Part shown: piece by piece, positions 7,363 to 13,558 of the stretch | Position numbering within the stretch: position 1 is the first letter of the stretch | How the letters are laid out: every line of letters starts with the position of its first letter | Assembly (NCBI RefSeq): GCF_040222615.1 | Contig: NZ_JAVKCQ010000016.1 | Location: 1-14,884, forward strand | Source: Haliea sp040222615 | GTDB lineage: Bacteria > Pseudomonadota > Gammaproteobacteria > Pseudomonadales > Halieaceae | DNA: 14,884 nt | Reading direction: 5' to 3' | Notes under the pieces: generated by a model | What the model was told of the DNA's origin: nothing | Databases searched by the model: none | The model's input: only the letters and a program-made list of their open reading frames with translations | Translations under genes and position numbers: made by a program

Positions 7363-7395
7363 CCTGGGCCATTCGCCGCACCATGGGCGACCAGG
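7363..7395 (+). other. Weak stem-loop after YidB-like gene
   Basis: CCTGG (7363-7367) and CCAGG (7391-7395) can pair, with a second CCAT/ATGG stem inside (7369-7372 and 7383-7386). It lies in the 185-base gap between the YidB-like gene and the acyl-CoA ligase. There is no T-run. The rest of the gap (7303-7487) shows only a small CCCCG-GTTAG-CGGGG hairpin (about 7445-7459) near the ligase start. Confidence 0.2.
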
Positions 7396-7487
7396 GCAAC
7401 TGCCGTGCAAGAGGCCATCACAGCATGTAGTACACTTGCGTCTACCCCGGTTAGCGGGGCTCGCAACGCCTCAGGACAAGAGCAGCA

Positions 7488-9062
7488 ATGAACACGCAGA
7501 CGCTATCGCGCCAAACCCTTTTCGACACGCTTCATCGCAGCGCCCGCCGCCATCCCGGGAAACTCGCATTGCGTCAGGGCGATCATGACCTGAGCTATGG
7601 CGAGTTCCGGGACTTGTGCCTGCGCATTGCCGGCAGTCTGGCGGAGTCGGGAATAGAGCCCGGGGACCGGGTAGCCATTCTCTCTCGCAACTCGATCGCT
7701 TTCGCCGCGGTGCGCTATGCCGTTGCCGCCATCGGCGCCATTCTGGTGCCGGTGAATTTCATGCTCAATGTGCGCGAGACCGCCTATATCCTCGGGCATT
7801 CAGGAGCGCGCCTGCTGTTCGTGGGCGCCACCGAGGGCGACAAGGCGGTGGCTGCCGTGGAGGATTGCCCGGAGATAGAACAACTGGTTTGGCTGCCGGG
7901 CGACAGCGCCGCGGATACACCCGCGGGCATGACGCCTTTCGGCGATCTGTGTCGCGGTCGCAGCTATACCGGCAATCCCGGCATTGACGCCAATGCGCCG
8001 GCACAGATCATCTACACCAGTGGCACCGAGTCTGCACCCAAAGGCGCGGTGCTGAGCCACGCCGCTATCCTCTGGCAATACAGCGCCTGCCTGATCGATG
8101 CGGAAATCGCCGAGGACGACACCACCCTGCACGCCCTCCCCCTGTTCCACTGCGCCCAGCTCGACTGTTTCCTTGGCCCGGCCCTCAAGGCCGGTGGCCG
8201 CAATATCATCACCGATGACAATGCGCCCGCTGGCCTGTTGCGCCTGCTGGCAGACGAGCAGGTGAGCTCGTTCTTCGCCCCGCCCACGGTCTGGATATCC
8301 CTGCTGCGCAGTGAGCATTTCGACCGGTCTGATCTCGGCGCACTGCGCAAGGGCTACTACGGCGCCTCCATCATGCCGGTGGAGGTCATGAAGGAAATTC
8401 ATGCACGGCTGCCCAATATCCGCCTCTGGAATCTGTACGGCCAGACCGAGATGGCACCCATGGCCACCATCCTCAAGCCCGCCGACCAGCTGCGCAAGGC
8501 CGGATCCGCGGGCCGGCCGGCGCTGTATACGGAAACCAGGGTAGTCGATGACGAGGGAGACGATGTGGCCGTGGGCGAGATTGGCGAAGTAGTGCACCGC
8601 TCGCCCCAGTTGCTCAGCGAGTACTTTCGCGATCCGGAGCGGACCGCAGAGGCTTTCCAGGGCGGCTGGTTCCACAGCGGCGACCTCGGGGTCATGGACA
8701 GCGAAGGTTACCTGACCATCGTCGATCGCAAGAAGGACATGATCAAGACCGGTGGCGAAAACGTGTCCAGCCGGGAAGTGGAAGAAGTGATCTACCAACT
8801 GCCGGAGGTATCGGAGGTGGCGGTGATCGGTCTGCCCCACCCCCACTGGGTGGAGGCGGTAACCGCGGTAGTGGTGCCCAGAAGCGGCAGCCATGTGGAC
8901 CCTGAGGCTGTCATACGGCACTGCGCCGCCAACCTCGGCAGCTTCAAGGTGCCCAAGGCAGTGCACGTAGTGGAAAATCTGCCGCGCAATCCCTCCGGCA
9001 AAATCCTCAAGCGCAATCTGCGTGAAACCTTCGCCACAACCTTCGCAGGTACTGGCGTTTAG
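7488..9062 (+). CDS. Acyl-CoA synthetase (AMP-forming, FadD-like)
   Basis: A 524-residue ANL-superfamily ligase that activates a carboxylic acid with ATP to the acyl-AMP and then the CoA thioester. Motifs in order: P-loop YTSGTESAPKG (176-186), LPLFHCAQLDCF (218-229), YYGASIMPVEV (290-300), YGQTE (317-321), SGD (397-399), DRKKDMIKTGG hinge (413-423) and NPSGK (501-505) with catalytic Lys505. The set is complete and the length normal. From recall it resembles fatty-acyl-CoA ligases of the mycobacterial FadD5-like type, whose members often act on branched or side-chain acids. AGGA at 7473-7476 is the nearest ribosome site, at a longish 11 bases. It sits upstream of the tandem EthD-like gene. 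No beta-oxidation gene is present in the window, so the later steps lie elsewhere. The exact substrate is unknown. Confidence 0.93.
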   Translation: MNTQTLSRQTLFDTLHRSARRHPGKLALRQGDHDLSYGEFRDLCLRIAGSLAESGIEPGDRVAILSRNSIAFAAVRYAVAAIGAILVPVNFMLNVRETAYILGHSGARLLFVGATEGDKAVAAVEDCPEIEQLVWLPGDSAADTPAGMTPFGDLCRGRSYTGNPGIDANAPAQIIYTSGTESAPKGAVLSHAAILWQYSACLIDAEIAEDDTTLHALPLFHCAQLDCFLGPALKAGGRNIITDDNAPAGLLRLLADEQVSSFFAPPTVWISLLRSEHFDRSDLGALRKGYYGASIMPVEVMKEIHARLPNIRLWNLYGQTEMAPMATILKPADQLRKAGSAGRPALYTETRVVDDEGDDVAVGEIGEVVHRSPQLLSEYFRDPERTAEAFQGGWFHSGDLGVMDSEGYLTIVDRKKDMIKTGGENVSSREVEEVIYQLPEVSEVAVIGLPHPHWVEAVTAVVVPRSGSHVDPEAVIRHCAANLGSFKVPKAVHVVENLPRNPSGKILKRNLRETFATTFAGTGV

Positions 9063-9098
9063 CGTTTCCTTCAAGTCCTCCGGCAGTCCGAACAGAAT

Positions 9099-9133
9099 AG
9101 CTCCCTGGCCCAACAGATTGGACCAGGAGGGCT
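9099..9133 (+). terminator. Hairpin downstream of the acyl-CoA ligase
   Basis: CTCCCTGGCCCA (9101-9112) pairs with TGGACCAGGAG (9119-9129) with one bulged C and one mismatch, around the loop ACAGAT; flanking AG and CT could add pairs. It begins 39 bases after the ligase stop. No T-run follows, so it may be a Rho-assisted terminator or an mRNA-stabilising end. It suggests that the EthD-like gene at 9273 may have its own promoter in the 210-base gap. Confidence 0.4.
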
Positions 9134-9246
9134 GTGCTCAACCCGTGGCAGTGGCACAATCGCTGGGGATTCACGTAACCGGAACATCCAGGGACAGTGG
9201 AAAATCAGCCGCGTTCACCTGACCCGCCTGAAGATAGCAAGCCTGC

Positions 9247-9266
9247 AACCGGGGCCAGAATAAGGA
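9247..9266 (+). repeat. 20-base leader repeat, copy 2
   Basis: This copy differs from 6300-6319 at 2 of 20 positions. It contains AAGGA (9262-9266), which serves as the ribosome site of the EthD-like gene six bases downstream. The core is GCCAGAATAA. Confidence 0.4.
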
Positions 9267-9272
9267 ACTATC

Positions 9273-9935
9273 ATGAAATCTGTCTGCCTGCTCTCCCATC
9301 GCCCTGACTCGACCCGTGCAGCGTTCCGCGCTTACTATGAAAACAACCACTTCCGCCTGGGGGCCCGCTATTTCCCCTTTCGCAAATACGTGCGCAATCA
9401 TCTCCTGTCATCTGTCGGCGAAGTGGACTTTGACGTTCTCACCGAATTCTTCTTTGACGATGGCGTCGATGTGGCCGGGGTGCACAGTGGCCGCGTCAGG
9501 GAAATCCTCGACGCGGACGAGAAGCGGTTCATGGACCAGGGCCTGATTCGCCCCGCCGGCGCCGAGGAAGAGCTGCTCTCGGGGTGCGCACGGGATATCG
9601 CCCCGGCGGGAACCCGCCGGCAGCTGCTGATGCTGAACGCAGCGACAGACAGCGCGTCCTTTCGTGACGCGACAAGTGCCTGGGGGCGGCAGTTGGCGGC
9701 GGCACACGACGAGCTGCAGCGCGTCAGTGTGGATTACATCCAGAACCACGCCGCCAGTGACGAGGGCCGGTTTCCGTTCGACGCAGTACTGAGCCTGTGG
9801 CTTCCGGCAGAAGCCAGCGCCTTGCAAGGACTGTCTCCGCCTGCCGCCATTGAGCTGCAAGCTGACGTGCTGACAGAAGTCTGTGAAAGCCCGCCCGAAT
9901 TGTTGCGTGAGCTGTACGCTCCCGACGCGTTCTGA
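9273..9935 (+). CDS. EthD-like protein with tandem ferredoxin-type domains
   Basis: A 220-residue protein, about twice the length of a single EthD protein. The N-terminal half aligns by eye with the EthD protein at 12357: KSVCLLSHRP...FRAYYENNH (2-26) against KSIALLKCKP...FIDYYESRH, then FDVLTEFFF against FDVITEIWF, then DADEKRFMDQG against EDEENFLDRS. The C-terminal half (about 115-180) repeats the pattern weakly (RRQLLMLNAATDS ... FPFDAVLSLWLPAEA). The domains probably form one pseudo-dimeric alpha+beta barrel. EthD-like proteins include accessory or catalytic proteins in degradation and polyketide-type pathways; the reaction here is unknown. AAGGA at 9262-9266 supports the start. Its stop is five bases from the stop of the convergent LLM gene. 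Confidence 0.7.
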   Translation: MKSVCLLSHRPDSTRAAFRAYYENNHFRLGARYFPFRKYVRNHLLSSVGEVDFDVLTEFFFDDGVDVAGVHSGRVREILDADEKRFMDQGLIRPAGAEEELLSGCARDIAPAGTRRQLLMLNAATDSASFRDATSAWGRQLAAAHDELQRVSVDYIQNHAASDEGRFPFDAVLSLWLPAEASALQGLSPPAAIELQADVLTEVCESPPELLRELYAPDAF

Positions 9936-9940
9936 TCCTG

Positions 9941-10810
9941 TCAGCTCAGGGGCTGGACAAACTGCCTGGCGAAACTTTCCATATACCGCTTTTTGTCGTC
10001 CAGCGAGGAACGCTTACCCAGGGCAAAGGAGAAAGGTAGATTCACTCCGGCGGTCATGCCCTGCTCTTCCAGCCGCCTGAACGTATCCAGGTCCGGCGGC
10101 GTGGTAAGACCGACGATGGTTTCAAAGGGTTCCGACCCGCGGCCCGCCTCGGTACGATACTGGCGCAGCCTGGCCATGATGGCGGGCACTTCTTCCGGGG
10201 CATTGCCCGCGCCCAGCCAGCCCTCGCCATGGAACGCTGCTCGCTGCAGGGCTGCGGCATTGGCGCCTCCGACCAGAATTGGCACCTGCTGCGACGGCGC
10301 CGGCTCGATGCACAGCCGGGGGAAACTGTAGTAAGGCCCCTCGTGCTCTACCATGCCTCCCTGCCACAACTTGCGCATGACCTGAATCATATCGTCCATG
10401 CGCTTGCCGCGACCGCTGAATTCCACGCCATAGATATCGAACTCATCCTTCATCCAGCCCGCGCCGATCCCCAGGGCGAAGCGATTGCCGGTGAAAATCG
10501 CCAGCGAACCCGCCGCCTTGGCCACCTCAAAAGGGTTGCGCAGTGGCAGCACGTACACTGACGTCGACAGGCGCAGCCGGGAGGTGACTGCCGCCATGAA
10601 CGCAATGCTGACCCAGCAATCCGGATAGGGCGAATCCGGGGTCATCGGCGGCTTGCCGTCAGCGGAATAGGGATACGCGGCGTTGACTGTCTCGGGAAAG
10701 ACGGCGTGATCAGCATTGAGCACGCCGTCATAGCCCAGCTGCTCGGCGAATTGCGCCACCGGCACCAGTTGCTCCGGTTCACACCACGCCAGGGATTGCC
10801 AAAACTTCAT
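9941..10810 (-). CDS. LLM flavin oxidoreductase, possibly F420-dependent (TIGR03619-like)
   Basis: A 289-residue luciferase-like TIM-barrel protein, distinct from the one at 5274. Key segments: YDGVLNADHAVFP (27-39), TSVYVLPLRNPFEVAKAAGS (83-102), GNRFALGIGAGWMKDEF (108-124), RGKRMDDMIQVMRKLWQGG (134-152) and PILVGGANAAALQRAA (177-192). The pattern RNPFEVAKAA plus GIGAGWMKDEF and E-F-x-x-R-G-x-R-M-D-(D/E) fits the group often annotated as F420-dependent; use of F420 in this organism is unproven, and FMN is an alternative. The start at 10810 is chosen over the longer frame (to 10852) because AAGGAG lies eight bases before it. It is convergent with the EthD-like gene and divergent from the second sulfotransferase, which points to joint control through the 179-base gap. 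Confidence 0.87.
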   Translation of the reverse strand: MKFWQSLAWCEPEQLVPVAQFAEQLGYDGVLNADHAVFPETVNAAYPYSADGKPPMTPDSPYPDCWVSIAFMAAVTSRLRLSTSVYVLPLRNPFEVAKAAGSLAIFTGNRFALGIGAGWMKDEFDIYGVEFSGRGKRMDDMIQVMRKLWQGGMVEHEGPYYSFPRLCIEPAPSQQVPILVGGANAAALQRAAFHGEGWLGAGNAPEEVPAIMARLRQYRTEAGRGSEPFETIVGLTTPPDLDTFRRLEEQGMTAGVNLPFSFALGKRSSLDDKKRYMESFARQFVQPLS

Positions 10811-10989
10811 CGGTTCAACTCCTTGAATCCTGCCACGGACTTTGACGGACAAACCCGGCTTTAGAGCGCGCCGTCTGCTTGTTTCCTGCTGCTTGCATTA
10901 CACTGCAAGGAATACCGCAGCGCCAGCCGAATACTGTCCGCCAGCCCGGATTGGCAAGCCGGAGCCAATAACTTGAACTGAAGCAGCCC
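10811..10989. promoter_or_regulatory. Divergent control region with two inverted repeats
   Basis: The 179-base gap separates the divergent LLM and sulfotransferase starts. It contains two exact inverted repeats: CTTGCA-N6-TGCAAG (10892-10909) and ATTGGC-N8-GCCAAT (10950-10969). Such perfect 6+6 repeats are the usual form of operators for dimeric repressors of TetR, GntR or LysR type. The first is central in the gap and well placed to affect both promoters. I could not assign convincing -35 and -10 boxes on either strand. No regulator gene is in the window. Confidence 0.5.
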
Positions 10990-12243
10990 ATGCCTGAACC
11001 CATTCGCATTCACGATCTTGCCCACCCGGAACTGACCGCGGCCCAGCGCGCCGCAATCAGCTACGGCGAACAGCAGGAGATCGATTTCAGCGAGGCGGCG
11101 GTGCTGGAGGCTGCCCGCCAGCGCACCGGCCTTGCGGATTTCGGTCCCCGGGACTTTCGTGAACGCCTGCACCTGTTACTGGAGGAATGGGGCAGTGATC
11201 CCGATATGACCGGCAGCCAGCGCGCCAACCTGTTCGGCTACCTGGTGCGCTACGCCAGCAATCGCCTGTTGCTGCAGGACCAGTGGCAGCGCCATCCCGA
11301 AATTCTGGCACAGGAGATCCGCCGGCCCATTATTGTCGCCGGGCTGCCCCGCTCCGGCACCACCCACCTGCTCAACCTGCTGGCCGCCGATACCCGATTT
11401 CGCTCACTGCCGCTGTGGGAATCCTACGAGCCGCGTCCCCTGCCGGGGGAGCCCCTGCTTGAGGATGGCGGAGACCCGCGCTATCGGCGCTGCGCGCAAG
11501 CCTGGGAGGGCATGCAGCAGGTGACTCCGCTGCTGGCGGCGATGCACCCCATGCACCCGGATCACATCCACGAAGAACTGGAGCTGATGGGTCCGGACTT
11601 TGCATCCTACAATTTCGAGTGGCTCGCCCCCAGCCCGCGTTGGCGCGACCATTACTACCAGCATGACCAGACGCCCCACTACCAGTACATGCGCGACGTA
11701 CTCAAGCTGCTGCAGTGGCGCCAGGGTCCGGAACGCTGGGTGCTGAAGTGTCCGCAGCACCTGGAGCAACTGCCGGTGCTACAGTCCGTTTTTCCCGATG
11801 CGACCTGTGTCATAACCCATCGCGATCCGGTGGCGGTGATTCAGTCGGCGGTGACCATGATCGCCTACGGCTACCGGATGAGCCGCAAGCGCATTGATAC
11901 CCGGGCCATCGTCGAGTACTGGAGTGATCGCATCGAACATCTGCTGCGCGCCTGCGTGCAGGACAGGACATGTTTCCCCGGGAGCCAGAGCGTCGATGTC
12001 CTGTTCCACGAGTTCATGGCGGATGACCTGGCCACGGTGGCGAAAATCTATGCCGTGGCGGGCGTGGAGCTGACGGCCGCGGCGAAGGCGGAAATGCAGG
12101 CATTTATTGCTGCCCACCCGCGCGGCAAGGAAGGCAAGATGGTCTACGATCTGAAAGGCGATTTCGGCGTGGACCCGGCAGCCCTGCGGGAGCGCTTCAG
12201 CTTCTATTTCCAGCAGTTTCCGGTGCGGGCAGAAACCGGTTGA
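10990..12243 (+). CDS. Sulfotransferase family protein (PAPS-type), second copy
   Basis: A 417-residue paralogue of the protein at 3940. The PAPS loop is GLPRSGTT (118-125), closer to the consensus than the first copy; the 3'-phosphate site is THRDP (276-280) with Arg278 and Ser286. Shared features include TGLADFG in the N-terminal extension (46-52), HPEI...E.I.RPIIVAGLPRSGT, and YMRDVLKLLQWRQGPERWVLKCPQHLEQLPVL (quoted as two blocks: YMRDVLKLLQWR and WVLKCPQHLEQLPVL). The His-rich middle (MHPMHPDHIHEELELMG, 185-201) is a plausible acceptor-side region. No clear Shine-Dalgarno site precedes the ATG, which is unusual here. It leads the EthD-lipocalin-Dabb run after a 113-base gap. The acceptor is unknown. 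Confidence 0.87.
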   Translation: MPEPIRIHDLAHPELTAAQRAAISYGEQQEIDFSEAAVLEAARQRTGLADFGPRDFRERLHLLLEEWGSDPDMTGSQRANLFGYLVRYASNRLLLQDQWQRHPEILAQEIRRPIIVAGLPRSGTTHLLNLLAADTRFRSLPLWESYEPRPLPGEPLLEDGGDPRYRRCAQAWEGMQQVTPLLAAMHPMHPDHIHEELELMGPDFASYNFEWLAPSPRWRDHYYQHDQTPHYQYMRDVLKLLQWRQGPERWVLKCPQHLEQLPVLQSVFPDATCVITHRDPVAVIQSAVTMIAYGYRMSRKRIDTRAIVEYWSDRIEHLLRACVQDRTCFPGSQSVDVLFHEFMADDLATVAKIYAVAGVELTAAAKAEMQAFIAAHPRGKEGKMVYDLKGDFGVDPAALRERFSFYFQQFPVRAETG

Positions 12244-12251
12244 ACGCGGGG

Positions 12252-12285
12252 GCCGATCGGCTGGCAGACCCCGGGCCGGAGCCAG
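12252..12285 (+). other. Inverted repeats after second sulfotransferase gene
   Basis: GCCGATCGGC (12252-12261) is a perfect palindrome, and CTGGC (12261-12265) can pair with GCCAG (12281-12285). They lie just after the sulfotransferase stop in a 113-base gap. They could form a weak terminator or attenuator. No T-run is present. Confidence 0.2.
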
Positions 12286-12356
12286 GCGCGCAGCGAGACT
12301 CGCGGACAACCCTGCTGGCAATGCCGGACCAGCCACAAGCAACAGGATAATTCCGC

Positions 12357-12713
12357 ATGTACAAATCGATCGCCCTGCTGAAGTGCAAACCGGGCCTCTC
12401 CCGCGAGGCCTTCATCGACTATTACGAAAGCCGTCATGTCCCGCTGATCCGCAGCCTGCTGCCGCAGATCTGCGGCTACCGGCGCAACTTTATCCGCCCG
12501 GAGGGGGCGTATATCAATGCCGCAGCCGCGGAGCGGGACTTCGATGTCATCACCGAGATCTGGTTTGCGGACCGGGCCGCCTATGACGCGGCCATGGCGC
12601 TCAGCGCCCTGCCGGAGATCGGCGGGCGTATCGCCGAGGACGAGGAAAACTTCCTGGACCGCTCGCACACCCGAATGTACGTGGTGGACGAACATGTTTC
12701 GGACTTCGACTGA
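12357..12713 (+). CDS. EthD domain-containing protein
   Basis: A 118-residue single-domain EthD protein. It begins with KSIALLKCKPGLSREAFIDY (3-22), then YYESRHVPLI, a Gly-Tyr-Arg-Arg-Asn segment (40-44), DFDVITEIWF (61-70) and the end motif EDEENFLDRS (94-103). His27 after YYESR and the acidic DEENF motif are the most conserved-looking polar residues. EthD-fold proteins form dimeric alpha+beta barrels. Members are named after an ethyl-ether degradation cluster, but related folds act as cyclases, dehydratases or cofactor-independent oxygenases. AGGA at 12344-12347 supports the start. It is the first of four small genes in a row and resembles the N-terminal half of the protein at 9273. Confidence 0.85.
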   Translation: MYKSIALLKCKPGLSREAFIDYYESRHVPLIRSLLPQICGYRRNFIRPEGAYINAAAAERDFDVITEIWFADRAAYDAAMALSALPEIGGRIAEDEENFLDRSHTRMYVVDEHVSDFD

Positions 12714-12727
12714 ACTGAACAGTCACC

Positions 12728-12745
12728 CTGCCCGGCGCCGGGCAG
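12728..12745 (+). other. Perfect GC palindrome before lipocalin-like gene
   Basis: An 18-base perfect palindrome, CTGCCCGGC followed by GCCGGGCAG, lies between the EthD stop and the lipocalin-like start. As RNA it can form a 7 bp stem with a GCGC loop. It ends 15 bases before the AGGAG ribosome site, so it could be a partial terminator, a processing point that sets unequal expression, or a dimer-binding operator. Confidence 0.45.
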
Positions 12746-12772
12746 CCCACCTGGAGGACGAGGAGCACCAAT

Positions 12773-13201
12773 GTGAATGAGGGAGAACAGCTACAGGGAT
12801 GCTGGCTGCTGCGCGCCTACGAGCTACAGCAGGCAGACGGCAGCGTGGTGCACCCCATGGGCGAACACCCCGAAGGCCTCCTGCTCTATAGCGCCGCGGG
12901 GCATATGTCGGTACATCTGCTGCAACCTGGCGCCAGTCTGCCAGAGCCAGAGCAACTGCCGCCGGGACTGAGCGCCGACCTCGCCATGTCCTATGCCTGC
13001 TATACCAGTTATTTTGGCCGCTACACGGTGGACAGGGCACAGGGTCTTGTTACCCATCACCTCCGGGGTGCTTCGGTGCTGGCCTGGGCCGGCAGCGAGT
13101 TTTCCCGCCACTACCGGCTGCAGGGCGACCGCCTGACCCTGTCCGCCGCCGTCAATGAGCAGGGCAGTCGGGCAGTGCTGGTCTGGCAGCGGGAACAATG
13201 A
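12773..13201 (+). CDS. Lipocalin-like domain protein
   Basis: A 142-residue protein starting at GTG, with AGGAG (12761-12765) seven bases upstream. An ATG two bases earlier (12771) is followed directly by TGA and cannot be the start. The sequence fits the Lipocalin_5 (PF13924-type) pattern: GCWLLRAYELQQADGSVVHP (9-28), GEHPEGLLLYSAAGHMSVHL (30-49), YTSYFGRYTVD (77-87), VTHHLRGAS (93-101) and SRHYRLQGDRLTLSA (111-125). The fold is a small beta barrel that can hold a hydrophobic ligand. Related domains occur in polyketide and terpenoid gene clusters, sometimes as cyclases; no reaction can be assigned here. There is no signal peptide, so it should be cytosolic. It lies 12 bases before the next gene. 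Confidence 0.78.
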   Translation: MNEGEQLQGCWLLRAYELQQADGSVVHPMGEHPEGLLLYSAAGHMSVHLLQPGASLPEPEQLPPGLSADLAMSYACYTSYFGRYTVDRAQGLVTHHLRGASVLAWAGSEFSRHYRLQGDRLTLSAAVNEQGSRAVLVWQREQ

Positions 13202-13213
13202 CGTGAGGTACCT

Positions 13214-13558
13214 GTGAGCGAAGTACACATCCTGGACGAGATCGTCCTGTGGCCCGGCGACATTGCTACGGTGCTGCAGCTGCTGGAAGACCAGTACCTG
13301 CCGGGGCTCCCTTCCCGCCATACGCTGGCGCTGTCCCGGCGCTGGGTTTCCCCGCCGGTACAGCTGGAGGGCCAGAGCAACACCCTGTGGCTACTGTGGG
13401 AAGTCACTGACGCCACGGGCTACTACACGATGCGGGGCACTGCCGGGCTCGAGGTGCCCGCGTTCTGGGCAACAGTGGACAGCCTCTGTCTGCAACGCCG
13501 ACGCCATGTCATGGCCGACGCAGGGCAACCGCTGCCGAAACCCCTCGAGGCCCCATGA
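13214..13558 (+). CDS. Uncharacterised small protein in EthD/Dabb run
   Basis: A 114-residue protein with a GTG start and GAGGT at 13205-13209. I do not recognise a named family. Visible features: EIVLWPGDIATVLQLLEDQY (9-28), strand-like SRRWVSPPVQLEG, TLWLLWEVTDATGYYTMRG (57-75) and FWATVDSLCLQRRRHVM (84-100). Its alternation of helix and Trp-rich strands would suit a ferredoxin-like alpha+beta barrel similar to its neighbours, but that is inference. There is no signal peptide or membrane helix. Its last four bases overlap the next gene (ATGA at 13555-13558), which implies translational coupling and probable physical partnership with the Dabb-type protein. Confidence 0.7.
   Translation: MSEVHILDEIVLWPGDIATVLQLLEDQYLPGLPSRHTLALSRRWVSPPVQLEGQSNTLWLLWEVTDATGYYTMRGTAGLEVPAFWATVDSLCLQRRRHVMADAGQPLPKPLEAP

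Noticed and set aside
6873..7466. Minus-strand frame of 197 codons across the YidB-like gene
   Set aside because: Its Pro/Ser-rich translation looks like a shadow, and the YidB-like match on the other strand is convincing.
7800..9113. Long minus-strand open frame (437 codons) opposite the acyl-CoA ligase
   Set aside because: The ligase has every family motif in the right order on the plus strand; the antisense product has none.
12771..12776. ATG-TGA start-stop pair as a regulatory minimal frame
   Set aside because: The ATG directly followed by TGA overlaps the GTG start and is most simply chance; no evidence that it is used.
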